DNA of 21,000 nt. Origin: a virus. The stretch covers positions 1 to 21,000 of the IMG/VR virus record IMGVR_UViG_3300046559_001074; one strand, 5' to 3'. The translations under genes and the position numbers were made by a program. Below, in pieces: positions 1 through 7,586 of the stretch. The notes beneath the pieces were generated by a model, which saw only the letters and a list, made by a program, of their open reading frames with translations, was not told where the DNA came from and searched no databases. The stretch's first letter is position 1, and each line of letters starts with the position of its first letter.

Positions 1-30
1 GACGACGAGAGTAAGAAGCGCGCCAATCAT
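1..30 (-). CDS. Start of a membrane protein gene, cut by the window edge
   Basis: Only the first ten codons are inside the window. They read MIGALLTLVV, a hydrophobic start typical of a membrane segment or signal peptide. An AGGGG Shine-Dalgarno sequence lies 7 nt before the ATG, inside the last codons of the upstream appendage gene. It follows a one-helix membrane protein and an endolysin, so a holin or spanin component is possible, but ten residues cannot establish a function. Confidence 0.5.
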   Translation of the reverse strand, partial: MIGALLTLVV

Positions 31-40
31 CGCAAAACCC

Positions 41-880
41 CTAACTGTCCCATGCGGTAAAGCCACTAGGTGGCGTGTATGTCTGGCTGGCAGCAGTAGA
101 TTGGAGGGTCCAAACACCCGAGTTGGGGCCATTAAATGACATCGCCGGGAAATAGCTCACACCTAAACTAGGCCCCGCAAGAGATACCATCGGGTTAACT
201 CCAGTAGCCGGATTACCACCGCCAAACCAAACATTATTCACGGCCATCCAAACCTTACCAGAAGTAAAGTCTCCGGCAAACGCAATAACAGCATTAATAG
301 CTATTGTGAATGTCGCGGTGTAGTTAATTATCGTATTGGCAACATTCATCCCCTGAGCCAGATTACCAATATTGTCCACCCCAAATCCATTAGTTGATCC
401 AAGCCCGACATAATTATTCAAAGGAATAGAGCTATCGCCCATCCCAAATATAACACTAGCGGCACTCGATGCGCTTGTCTTCATTTCGACATACCATTTA
501 CCGGACGCTTTTGATATTGTCGTTCTGATTGTCTGCCACCCAGCCGCCCCACTCGGTGTCACCGTTAGCCCGCCATTGCTTAACGTCATACCACTGGCGG
601 CGGCGTCGGCAGCGCTCCATGTCGACCCAACGACCGTCCCACCATCTGATCCCACCCCTCCAATCCAAACGATCGTAGCCGCGCCGACCCCAGCAGGCGG
701 CGTCGGGCCGTAGCCTGCGACCCAAACCGGCGTCGCTCCGGCGACCGGCTCGCCGTAGCCGGCAATCCATCTCTGAACAGCGCCGGCAATCGGGTCGCGA
801 TAGCTGGCGATCCAGACCAGGGCTGCACCGCCAGTCGGCGTCCCGCCATACCCCGCAACCCAGACCGGATTGACGCTCAT
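41..880 (-). CDS. Putative phage appendage protein: N-terminal GYG repeats plus SPRY-like domain
   Basis: 279 aa. Residues 1 to about 80 contain five imperfect repeats of 11-19 residues, each built on W-(V/I)-A-(G/S)-Y-G followed by a P-x-(A/G)-G-A segment. From about residue 85 to the end the protein has the character of a SPRY/concanavalin-like beta-sandwich: SGKWYVEMK, VGLG, FGVDN, a GKVWMAVNNVW strand, and a C-terminal YTPPSGFTAWDS tail often seen in phage SPRY-domain proteins. This suggests a virion-surface or receptor-binding role, which is an inference. The start ATG overlaps the stop of the upstream membrane gene as ATGA. The DNA for the SPRY-like part is clearly richer in A+T than the repeat part, as if the C-terminal domain had been exchanged. 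No signal peptide is seen. Confidence 0.65.
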   Translation of the reverse strand: MSVNPVWVAGYGGTPTGGAALVWIASYRDPIAGAVQRWIAGYGEPVAGATPVWVAGYGPTPPAGVGAATIVWIGGVGSDGGTVVGSTWSAADAAASGMTLSNGGLTVTPSGAAGWQTIRTTISKASGKWYVEMKTSASSAASVIFGMGDSSIPLNNYVGLGSTNGFGVDNIGNLAQGMNVANTIINYTATFTIAINAVIAFAGDFTSGKVWMAVNNVWFGGGNPATGVNPMVSLAGPSLGVSYFPAMSFNGPNSGVWTLQSTAASQTYTPPSGFTAWDS

Positions 881-1059
881 CCCGGCGTCCTCCCGCAGTT
901 CTCGATGACGTACTTGGTCAGGATCTGTCGCTCGTCCCGCTGCTGACCGGCGACGTACAGCAGCGCGAAAATCATCCCGGCGTTGAGCACGACGACCACG
1001 AGCAGAAGCGGGCTCGTCTTAAGCGCATCGATCGTGCTGCTGGCGACCTGAGTCATCAC
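877..1059 (-). CDS. Small one-helix membrane protein of the lysis region
   Basis: 60 aa from a GTG start (the next codon is ATG, so 59 aa is also possible). Residues about 17-38 form one strongly hydrophobic stretch (PLLLVVVVLNAGMIFALLYV), followed by a polar, charged C-terminus (QQRDERQILTKYVIENC). The GTG overlaps the stop of the preceding 58-aa gene as GTGA, and its own stop overlaps the next start as ATGA, so it should be translationally coupled on both sides. Its size, single helix and position two genes after an endolysin fit a holin-like or spanin-like lysis protein. No family-specific motif is visible, so the lysis role is an inference. Confidence 0.7.
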   Translation of the reverse strand: MMTQVASSTIDALKTSPLLLVVVVLNAGMIFALLYVAGQQRDERQILTKYVIENCGRTPG

Positions 1060-1232
1060 TTGCTGTATTTGCTCCTAGAAGGATGGTAGTTCTTCTGCCC
1101 CGGGGCGGCCTGCGCCTTGCGGGCGAGCTCGCCGATGACCCCGCCGGGAACGCCGGCGGCTTTGAGCTGTGCGGCCCGGCCACCATGGCCGAGCTTGTTG
1201 CTTTTTCCCTTGAAGGTTCCGGTTTTCTTCAT
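1056..1232 (-). CDS. Conserved-looking small basic Gly/Lys-rich phage protein
   Basis: 58 aa with an ATG start. The sequence begins MKKTGTFKGKSNKLGHGGRA and continues with AAGVPGGVIGEL and a basic, Tyr-containing tail. The short GxxGKSNxLGHGGRAAQL type of protein is familiar from phage genomes but has no known function as far as I can recall. It overlaps the endolysin stop as ATGA at its start and the downstream membrane protein as GTGA at its end, which supports it as a real translated gene within the lysis cassette. It is strongly basic and has no transmembrane helix. Confidence 0.75.
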   Translation of the reverse strand: MKKTGTFKGKSNKLGHGGRAAQLKAAGVPGGVIGELARKAQAAPGQKNYHPSRSKYSK

Positions 1233-1795
1233 GTCAGCGCTTCCTTGAAGGACTTGTAGTAGCCAGCGATCAGGTCGGCCTTATCGAGCCCATTGACGAT
1301 CTTGCGCGCGTTGACCGGGTCTTCCTTGGCGGCGTTGAAATAGTCGGAGAGCTTCACGCCGGTGAACCATCCCCAAATCATGCCGTCGAACAGGACCAAG
1401 GCTGACGGCTCGTCTTCCAGCATGCGGTGCGGATATTGATGCAGAGGGACATCCGCAGCGTAGCGTTCAGCCAGGAACTGCTCTGCCTTCTGGTAATTCT
1501 CCATCCAGGTGAGCTGCACGTGGCCACGACCGTAATAGGCCTGCTCGTAAGGGCCGGTCGTGACGCCATAGGGCTGGCCAGAGCCTTTGCCGTACTCTTC
1601 CAAGGGCCGCATGTTGTAGGCGGTTTCGTGGAAGGTTGTGGCTAAGGCGTATGCCAGCCAACGAATGTCCTTATCGGGGAACAGGCGCTCCCAAACGTCG
1701 AGGAGGTAGTTCATCCCATCAACTTGCCGCTGCGATAGGACGCCGTAGAACAGCGACTCGCGGATGCTGTCGAAGAAGGCCTGGCGGTCGATCAC
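1229..1795 (-). CDS. Endolysin, glycoside hydrolase family 19 (chitinase-like) type
   Basis: 188 aa from a GTG start at 1795. This start is preferred over a GTG at 1846 because it forms a GTGA overlap with the upstream stop and has a GGGAGGG Shine-Dalgarno sequence 6 nt before it. The protein has the lysozyme-like GH19 pattern: HET at residues 56-58, with Glu57 as the expected catalytic acid, a second acidic site in PLEEYGKG (64-71), and the substrate-cleft motif YYGRGHVQLTW (87-97). GH19 phage enzymes cut glycan strands of peptidoglycan at the end of infection. There is no signal peptide or wall-binding domain, so it would need a holin to leave the cytoplasm. The neighbouring membrane protein could supply that function. 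Confidence 0.9.
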   Translation of the reverse strand: MIDRQAFFDSIRESLFYGVLSQRQVDGMNYLLDVWERLFPDKDIRWLAYALATTFHETAYNMRPLEEYGKGSGQPYGVTTGPYEQAYYGRGHVQLTWMENYQKAEQFLAERYAADVPLHQYPHRMLEDEPSALVLFDGMIWGWFTGVKLSDYFNAAKEDPVNARKIVNGLDKADLIAGYYKSFKEALT

Positions 1796-2094
1796 ACCCG
1801 GCCCTCCCACGCTCTGAACGGGCGCGCTTCCCAACTGTTGAGCCACTTCCTGAAGGCGTCGTCGTCGTCCCAGACGCCGCGCCGCTTCAGGTCCTCGGCG
1901 ACGATGAACGGGATCGAGGCCACATCCTTGTTGTCGGTCAGACCGGTCTTGTGGTTCTCGCGGCGGCGCTGAACGCCACCGAGGATTTCCTCGATGTCCT
2001 GCTCGACCTTGATGGCGAACTCTCCCGGCCGGTCAGGGTCGGTGAACATGGTCCGGCGAATGCCGTTGGCGTTGTGGTAGACGCGGGAGGTCAT
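1792..2094 (-). CDS. Conserved phage protein of unknown function upstream of endolysin
   Basis: 100 aa from the ATG at 2094, beginning MTSRVYHNANGIRRTMF. A GGGGGTCTCC stretch just upstream can act as Shine-Dalgarno, whereas the reading frame open farther upstream has no such signal. The pattern of an N-terminal YHNxNGIRRTMF segment, a central polar helix (DIEEILGGVQRRRE), an IPFIVAEDLKRRG segment and a C-terminal WLNSWEARPFRAWEGRV tail resembles small proteins found among structural genes of podovirus-like genomes. I know no function for them. Its stop overlaps the endolysin GTG start. The start region also overlaps a candidate promoter for the opposite-strand HNH gene. Confidence 0.75.
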   Translation of the reverse strand: MTSRVYHNANGIRRTMFTDPDRPGEFAIKVEQDIEEILGGVQRRRENHKTGLTDNKDVASIPFIVAEDLKRRGVWDDDDAFRKWLNSWEARPFRAWEGRV

Positions 2095-2122
2095 TGGAGA
2101 CCCCCGCAAAATGTGGTAAAAT
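2094..2122 (+). promoter_or_regulatory. Candidate extended -10 promoter for the HNH gene
   Basis: TAAAAT at 2117-2122 is preceded by TGG, giving an extended -10, and TGGAGA lies 17 nt upstream as a 4/6 match to the -35 consensus. It reads rightward toward the HNH gene, 67 nt before its start, against the direction of the late block. No transcript evidence can be seen. Confidence 0.4.
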
Positions 2123-2189
2123 AGCGCGACGGCCCGCCGCTGAAACGACGAGCCGCCACTTGACACAGCAACCTACTGGAGAGGTCGCC

Positions 2190-2702
2190 ATGCCCGCTTT
2201 CAAAGATATCACTGGTAAACGCTTCGGGCGACTTGTCGCCGTCCGTCTTTGCGGCAGGCAAGGAAAGCAGCTTCTCTGGGAACTCAAATGCGACTGCGGG
2301 AACACCACAACCGCTAGCGTCAGCAACATCGGACGAAGCGTCACCAGTTGCGGATGCGCCCACCGAGATGAACTCGTCGCCCGCAACACCAAGCATGGAC
2401 ATACGCCGAGAGGCCGTAGAACATCCGCCTACGCCCGCTGGGCTGCGATGGTTCAACGCTGTCGCGACCCCAACGACAGTCATTTCGAACTCTACGGCGG
2501 TCGCGGCATCACCGTATGCGACCGTTGGCTGACGTTCGAGAACTTTCTCACCGATATGGGCGAACCACCGCGTGGGTTGTCGATCGATCGTATCGACAAC
2601 AATCGTGGATACGAGCCCGGAAACTGCCGTTGGGCGACAGCCTCCGAGCAAGCATTCAACCGACGGCCTAAGCGATGGCATAGAAAGCCCTCAGTATTAT
2701 AA
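2190..2702 (+). CDS. HNH-type homing endonuclease-like protein with zinc ribbon
   Basis: 170 aa from the ATG at 2190, chosen because GGAGAGG lies 6 nt before it; the longer frame from 2094 has no good signal. Residues 1-60 contain a GKRFGRLVAV segment followed by a CxC...CGC zinc-ribbon pattern (Cys34, Cys36, Cys54, Cys56). Residues 80-150 carry the typical phage HNH-like block: a Cys-Arg helix, YGGRGITVCDRW, and SIDRIDNNRGYEPGNCRWAT at 131-150. Such free-standing endonuclease genes are mobile in phages. It is the only plus-strand gene inside the 8-kb minus-strand late block, sitting between the capsid and the 100-aa gene, which fits an insertion. No broken neighbour or intron is apparent. 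Confidence 0.85.
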   Translation: MPAFKDITGKRFGRLVAVRLCGRQGKQLLWELKCDCGNTTTASVSNIGRSVTSCGCAHRDELVARNTKHGHTPRGRRTSAYARWAAMVQRCRDPNDSHFELYGGRGITVCDRWLTFENFLTDMGEPPRGLSIDRIDNNRGYEPGNCRWATASEQAFNRRPKRWHRKPSVL

Positions 2703-2716
2703 AGTATCAGGCTTTC
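2683..2716. terminator. Possible bidirectional terminator between convergent HNH and capsid genes
   Basis: GAAAGCC at 2683-2689 pairs with GGCTTTC at 2710-2716 around a 20-nt A+T-rich loop that holds both converging stop codons. The stem is 7 bp and there is no clear T-run after it, so termination is plausible but weakly supported. Confidence 0.3.
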
Positions 2717-3726
2717 ACACCATTGAACAGAATATGAGCCGCTGCGTTTCTCATTTCTAGACCAAACTCGACCACTAACATGCGAGTCTCGGCGTCTCCG
2801 ACCCTCGCCATAAGATACTGGCGAAAAGCCCTAAAGTAAGCGACGGCCGCATAGTCGGGATCTATTAGCAATCCGACGTCTGGCGGCACCCATCGACTTG
2901 GCGCGACCTTGATCCTGCCGAAGTCGGTGGCGATGACATCGATCGTCGACACCACTTCATTCTTCCCAACTAATACTTGGGTCGTGCTACGTCCCACGAA
3001 CGTGGATATTGTCCTCTTTGGTCCCGGCGGCACGATCCAAAGGCTTGGGCTGGCGCCATTGGTGTAGGCGTTCTGCATGGCGAGGCCGAGCATGGCTTCC
3101 GACACCTGGATCTGGGAGCCGCCGGCGACGGCGGCGAAAGTCGAATCGCCAACCGCCGATCCCTGAATTGTCGGCAAGCCGGCGGTGACGCCGGCGACTG
3201 CGCCGCCTGCGCCTGCGGCCTGGCCGGTTCTCGGGGTTGCGACGCGCCCGACCCAGTGGGCGAAGCCTTCGCTGACGCGAGCAACCGTGTCGCTGCCGTC
3301 AATACGCTGCTGGCGGGAGCAGATCGACGTTTCCATGTCGGACTTCAGCGCCTTGGAGGTGATCGCCATCTGGTGCGCCATTTCCGAGCCCTTGCCGGCG
3401 GCGTCGGCCTCTTCCTGGGTTCCCGACACGGTGGCGTCCCGCTCGGAGATTTGCGTGACGTTGTTTTGCCGGATGGTCGGGGTCGACAGGGCGTTGGAAA
3501 GCTGGAAGCCTTCGAACTGGGCGTTGTAACCGGCTGTGGGGTAAGCAGGGGCTACGGTCGGCAGGTTCTCGGTCTGCCAGTCGAAGATCCTGTTCTTGAC
3601 GTTGCGCCTTCGGATCGCCGACATGACGGGCGTGTCGAAGGGGTCGATGTTGTAGATTGCGTTGGATAGATCTTCACGATTTCCTGTCGCCTGATAGGTC
3701 GTGAAGGCGTTGGTGACCTTTGCCAT
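2707..3726 (-). CDS. Major capsid protein, SU10/DUF5309-like
   Basis: 339 aa. The N-terminus (NAFTTYQATGNREDLSNAIY, then NIDPFDTPVMSAI and FDWQTENL) and the following QISERDATVSGTQEEADAAG segment match the SU10-type (DUF5309) major capsid family, which has the HK97 fold and forms the icosahedral shell. The length is normal for the family. A GAGG Shine-Dalgarno sequence lies 5 nt before the ATG, and the gene starts 15 nt after the scaffold stop, the usual scaffold-then-capsid order. A Gly/Ala-rich insertion (about residues 167-195) may be a surface loop. The last third of the gene is richer in A+T than the first two thirds and abuts the HNH gene. Confidence 0.85.
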   Translation of the reverse strand: MAKVTNAFTTYQATGNREDLSNAIYNIDPFDTPVMSAIRRRNVKNRIFDWQTENLPTVAPAYPTAGYNAQFEGFQLSNALSTPTIRQNNVTQISERDATVSGTQEEADAAGKGSEMAHQMAITSKALKSDMETSICSRQQRIDGSDTVARVSEGFAHWVGRVATPRTGQAAGAGGAVAGVTAGLPTIQGSAVGDSTFAAVAGGSQIQVSEAMLGLAMQNAYTNGASPSLWIVPPGPKRTISTFVGRSTTQVLVGKNEVVSTIDVIATDFGRIKVAPSRWVPPDVGLLIDPDYAAVAYFRAFRQYLMARVGDAETRMLVVEFGLEMRNAAAHILFNGVKA

Positions 3727-3741
3727 TGCTGCCTCGCAGAT

Positions 3742-4959
3742 TCATTTGAGAAGTCTCTCGAAGACGGCTGCGGTGGCGTCGATTGAGCCTCCGGTGCGCG
3801 CCTGGTTTTTGAGAGCGTCATCAATGCTTCTGCGGGCCGCTGAGCCGATTGGTCTTGCGCTTCCGGGAGCTAATGTGCGTCCTTTGTCATGCATGACCGG
3901 TCTAGGTTTATTAGCCGCCATGCGTCGATATTCGCTGGCGTCCCGAAGGACGTGCAGCATTCGCGGATCAAAGACGGTACCGATTTCGTGTTCGGTGAAG
4001 CCGTAAACCTCCAGGCCTACTTTCCTCATCGCTGAAAATTCGTTGTTCAACGATGGGATGTCTGTGATTCCGATGCGTCTCTGGAACTCCTTTTTTCCCC
4101 ATTCGGCGTAGGCCGCTTCTTGCTGGGCGGCGGCTTGGGTCTGTGCCTGATACTGGGCCTGGGCCTCGGCCTGCTCGCGCTGCATTTCCTGGGCGATCGA
4201 GGTCATGCGGCCGCGGACGTGCTGGTAGACCTTCTCCTTGTCGTGGGCGGCCTTCGGATCGGCGGAGTATTCGGCCTCCCAGTTGAGTTCCTTGGGATAG
4301 AGGTCGGCCATGACCCGGCCGATATATTCGAGCCGCTGCTGGTAGGTCTGGCGGGCCTGGCCGATCTCCTGGGCGACTGCCGCGCTCTGCTGCTCGAAGG
4401 TTCTGGCGTATTCCTCGACCTGGCGGGCGCGCTGGTTGATGGCTTCCTGCTCGGCGTAACCCTTGACGACATCCTGGAGGGAGACCTGTTTGGTTTCGCC
4501 GCCGACGTCGATTTCGATCTTCTCGACGGGCTTGCCGTCGTGGGTTAGCGCCCAGCGCGCGGCGTCGGGGTCTTCGGCTTCGTCATCTTTGGCATCGTTA
4601 TCCTTGGCGTCGCCTTCATCGGGCTTTTTGCCATCGCCTTTGGCTTCGGCATCGCCCCCGGACTTTTGGTTCCGGGGGTCCCCGGCGGCGTCGAGCTCCT
4701 CGGCGTCCCCTTCCTCACCCCTGCCGTCTGCGACTCTTCTCTCGATTGCCTTCAGACGCTCGTCGTCCCCGGCGTCGCGGGTGTCTCCCTTCTCATCGCC
4801 TTCGAGGGAGCGGGGTTCGAACAGCGGCTCGGGACGCTGGGAGACGCTTGAGAAGCGGCCGCTCTCGTCGCGGGGGCGGTCTGATCCCCGGATCGAGTCC
4901 GGGGAGGGGGCGATTTCGTTGCGGAAGGCGTCCGCTGCGCCATCAATGCCGTCGGCCAT
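3742..4959 (-). CDS. Capsid scaffolding protein (putative)
   Basis: 405 aa, very acidic and hydrophilic. Residues 1 to about 135 are low complexity (runs of Asp, Glu, Gly, Lys and Ala), about 145-170 are more ordered (KIEIDVGGETKQVSLQDVVKGY), and about 175-290 are Gln/Ala/Glu-rich and predicted coiled coil. The C-terminal part has a basic segment with RRSIDDALKNQART before a short helical end. Placed between portal and major capsid genes, with this composition, it fits a scaffold that fills the procapsid and then leaves. The start ATG overlaps the upstream stop by one base (TGATG). No protease motif is visible. Function rests on gene order and composition. Confidence 0.75.
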   Translation of the reverse strand: MADGIDGAADAFRNEIAPSPDSIRGSDRPRDESGRFSSVSQRPEPLFEPRSLEGDEKGDTRDAGDDERLKAIERRVADGRGEEGDAEELDAAGDPRNQKSGGDAEAKGDGKKPDEGDAKDNDAKDDEAEDPDAARWALTHDGKPVEKIEIDVGGETKQVSLQDVVKGYAEQEAINQRARQVEEYARTFEQQSAAVAQEIGQARQTYQQRLEYIGRVMADLYPKELNWEAEYSADPKAAHDKEKVYQHVRGRMTSIAQEMQREQAEAQAQYQAQTQAAAQQEAAYAEWGKKEFQRRIGITDIPSLNNEFSAMRKVGLEVYGFTEHEIGTVFDPRMLHVLRDASEYRRMAANKPRPVMHDKGRTLAPGSARPIGSAARRSIDDALKNQARTGGSIDATAAVFERLLK

Positions 4960-5213
4960 CAGGCGCTGCCCCGGTTCTGGGCGCGCACGCCGGCGTTGTA
5001 TTCGTTGATGAGGGCTCTGAGCTGACCGGCGATCTCATCGATCACCTTGATCTGGGCGACGAGTTCGAGTTTCTTCTCGGTGGTGACGGCGGTGGTGACG
5101 AGGGTGTTGACCAGGCGATCCTTGAGATCAGCCTTGGCCTTCTCGAACGCCTTGCTTTCGAGGATGTCCTTGGCCTCGGTGGCGAGTTCCCGTTTGGCGG
5201 ACAGGTCGTTCAT
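4959..5213 (-). CDS. Small helical protein between portal and scaffold
   Basis: 84 aa, almost entirely predicted helix, charged and likely coiled coil: KRELATEAKDILESKAFEKA, then a Thr/Val stretch, then KLELVAQIKVIDEIAGQLRA. Small proteins of this type are common between portal and scaffold genes in podovirus-like head modules, but I know no proven role. It starts in an ATGA overlap with the portal stop and ends in a TGATG overlap with the scaffold, so these three head genes should be translated together. Confidence 0.7.
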   Translation of the reverse strand: MNDLSAKRELATEAKDILESKAFEKAKADLKDRLVNTLVTTAVTTEKKLELVAQIKVIDEIAGQLRALINEYNAGVRAQNRGSA

Positions 5214-7525
5214 TGACCGTCACCGTCTTGCTGGGACTGTTGCGCCGCAGCCTGAGCGGTTTCCGCCTGCAGTTGGGCCGCTTCCCTTTGCTGGGCGATC
5301 TTCGCCTGGTCGGTGGCGAACTTCATCCGCATGTCCTGGTCGGCCATCGCCGCATCGAGATGGGCGGTGTGGATGTCGACGCCGATCTTGGCGGCTTCGA
5401 TGGGGTCCACGGCGGTCGGGCCAGCGGGAGAAGCGCCGACGAACACTTTGGCGCGTTCGATTTCCAACTTTTGCTGCTCGTAGTCGGCTTTCTGCCTGAG
5501 TTGCTCGCGGCGGAAGGCGTCGTCCCGTTTCTGCTTCTCCTGCCGGATCTGCAGGTCGCCGATCGCCTGGGCGGTTTCCGACTTGACCTTCTCGTATTGG
5601 GCTTTTGCCGCGACCGTCATGGCGTCCGGTTCCTTCGGGGAGGCGGCGATCTGTTGCAGCACCTGGGGCGGCGGGGTTTGGAAGTATCGGCCGACGTTCT
5701 TGATGTTGGAGAGCGCCAGCATGTCGGTGATGGTGTTGAGGTATTGCGGGACGCCGACCACCGGGTTCGAGGTCCCGAACTGCTGCATGATCAGTTCCTG
5801 CGTCTGCTTGATCTGCAGGAGGGTCTGGAAGCGGACGGTGTCGGAGCCTTTGCCGAGGGTAGAATTGACTTCGACGCCCATGCTTGCATCGAAGGTCGAG
5901 GTGTCGATCGGGGTCCACTTGCCGTTGACGCGGAGCGTGCGGCGCTGGTTGGGGGACTCGGCGATTTCGTTGTAGAGGCCTTCGAAAAGATCTTTGAATC
6001 CCGTCTCAGCGAGCACTCTCGCGATGAGTTCGGTGCGTTCCTGTTGGCCGTTGATGATGGCTTCGACGCCGATCTGGGTCGAGGACTGGAGTTGCTTGGG
6101 GTCGAGGCCTTTCGCCGCGTCGGACATGCCGGTGCGGCGCTGCAGGACGTCGTTCATGAGTTCGATGACCGGGAGCGCCTGCTGGCCGGCGAACGGGGTG
6201 GTGACGTAGGAGATGGCGTCGCCGGGATTGCCGCGGACGCGGATGATTCCGCCGACGTCGTCGTTCATGGCGTCGTCCATATCGACGACCAGTTCGTTGA
6301 TGGCGCTCTTCGGGTTGATGCTCTCGGCGAGAGAGTCCAGCACCCCGCGCATCATATTGGTCTTGAACTTCTGGACGTCCTGGACGTAGTCGGCCAGGGA
6401 ATCCCCGACGATGGTGTGGGAGATCGGGTCGCAGCCGAACACGGCGAATTTGACCCGGTTGGCTTCCTTGTCATGGACGATTTTGTGGTCTTCGCCCATG
6501 GTGCAGATGTAGCGGAGTTCGGCGACGCCATCGCCGTCGCGATCGACCTTGATGTACCATTCGCCGTAGAGGACGCCGTCGCCGACCCCGGTCGACATGG
6601 ATCGGCCGGGATTGCGGAGCTGGCTCTCCATGGTGAAGTTATCGATCTCCTGGCTTTGCAGGTAATCGAGGCATTGTTCGCGATCGTAGCCCATGGCGGT
6701 GAGTTCATCGATCGGGACGATGCGTTCGTGGCCGACGATGCGGGAGGTTGAGAAGGACCTGGCGTAGCGGTCGAGGCGCATCTCTTCCGGGGGGACGCCC
6801 ATGACGCGGATGGCGGGTTTGTCGACCTGATACTCGAACACGACTTCGTCATAAGATCCGGTTTGGGGGTCCTGCTGCCCGACATGGACGAGCCTGGCGG
6901 TCGGGTCCTGGCTTTGCAGCATCTGGACCTGCGGGCCGGAGAGGTTGACGAAGCTTTTGCGCCGCTTCTCTTTATGATCGTCGGTCCACCATTTGACGAA
7001 GCCGGTCCGCACCGTCAGGGCGTCCTTGAACGCGCCATGGAGGATCAGGAAGCCGGGGTTGTCCTGCCAGAAGACGTAATTGATGTAGTTGGTCTGCTGG
7101 TCGGCGGCGTCGACATCCGCTTCGGTTCTCGGCACAAGGTTGACGACGTTTTCGGATGCGGCGAACAGGCGGATGAGGCTTGGCAGGGTGAGCATGACGG
7201 CGTCGCGGACGTCGGTCGAGACGTAGGTCGACTTGTGGGCGCTTTCCTTGTCGTAGCCGAGGATTTGCTCGAAGGTGGCGTTGGGATCCTGGACGATCTG
7301 GTTGTCGGTATAGGGGGACCCATCTGGGTTCAGGGACGGCAGGTAGCCGTAGTAGTATTTCTGGGCGGTATCGCGCGCCGGGGCGAGGGTATCTTCCTCA
7401 TAGCCCCGGCTATCGCTGATAATGGCTTGAATGAAGGATTCATAAGATGCGGGGTCCGCCGGGTCATAGCCCCCGACCCGCGGGCCGCCTTCTTTGAAGT
7501 GTGCGAATAACCTCTCGAGGGCCAT
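5210..7525 (-). CDS. Portal protein, P22-like
   Basis: 771 aa, near the size of P22-type portals. The body includes TDVRDAVMLTLPSLIRLFAA, an FKDALTVRTGFVKWW segment, the LVAQ-like central part with GEWYIKVDRDGDGVAELR, DPISHTIVGDSLADYVQDVQ and a GMSDAAKGLDP-Q-STQIGVEAI segment, all characteristic of portals that build the ring at one capsid vertex through which DNA enters. The last 150 residues are Gln/Ala/Glu-rich coiled coil and would form the barrel extending into the head. The Shine-Dalgarno sequence is weak (GAAAAG). A perfect 10-bp inverted repeat lies 34 nt upstream and could set or process the message end. A long plus-strand frame opposite it is a shadow. Confidence 0.9.
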   Translation of the reverse strand: MALERLFAHFKEGGPRVGGYDPADPASYESFIQAIISDSRGYEEDTLAPARDTAQKYYYGYLPSLNPDGSPYTDNQIVQDPNATFEQILGYDKESAHKSTYVSTDVRDAVMLTLPSLIRLFAASENVVNLVPRTEADVDAADQQTNYINYVFWQDNPGFLILHGAFKDALTVRTGFVKWWTDDHKEKRRKSFVNLSGPQVQMLQSQDPTARLVHVGQQDPQTGSYDEVVFEYQVDKPAIRVMGVPPEEMRLDRYARSFSTSRIVGHERIVPIDELTAMGYDREQCLDYLQSQEIDNFTMESQLRNPGRSMSTGVGDGVLYGEWYIKVDRDGDGVAELRYICTMGEDHKIVHDKEANRVKFAVFGCDPISHTIVGDSLADYVQDVQKFKTNMMRGVLDSLAESINPKSAINELVVDMDDAMNDDVGGIIRVRGNPGDAISYVTTPFAGQQALPVIELMNDVLQRRTGMSDAAKGLDPKQLQSSTQIGVEAIINGQQERTELIARVLAETGFKDLFEGLYNEIAESPNQRRTLRVNGKWTPIDTSTFDASMGVEVNSTLGKGSDTVRFQTLLQIKQTQELIMQQFGTSNPVVGVPQYLNTITDMLALSNIKNVGRYFQTPPPQVLQQIAASPKEPDAMTVAAKAQYEKVKSETAQAIGDLQIRQEKQKRDDAFRREQLRQKADYEQQKLEIERAKVFVGASPAGPTAVDPIEAAKIGVDIHTAHLDAAMADQDMRMKFATDQAKIAQQREAAQLQAETAQAAAQQSQQDGDGQ

Positions 7526-7558
7526 TGACTTTTCAGCCGACTATTTTTGTTCCGTGTT

Positions 7559-7586
7559 CGATCTCCTTTCGGCCACAAGGAGATCG
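7559..7586. repeat. Perfect 10-bp inverted repeat before the portal gene
   Basis: CGATCTCCTT at 7559-7568 and AAGGAGATCG at 7577-7586 form a perfect 10-bp stem with an 8-nt loop. It lies in the 93-bp space between the Gly/Pro repeat gene and the portal. There is no T-run after it on either strand, so it is not a standard intrinsic terminator. An RNA-processing hairpin, an attenuator or a protein-binding site are all possible. Each arm includes an AGGAG or its complement. Confidence 0.7.

Noticed and set aside
1796-1846. A longer endolysin start at the GTG at 1846
   Set aside because: The GTG at 1795 has a better Shine-Dalgarno sequence and a GTGA overlap with the upstream stop; the extra 17 residues overlap the neighbour.
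5213-6751. A 512-codon plus-strand open frame opposite the portal gene
   Set aside because: It is a mirror of the well-supported portal coding strand in G+C-rich DNA; its protein is Gly/Asp/Val low complexity without a recognisable domain, and the portal motifs are clear.
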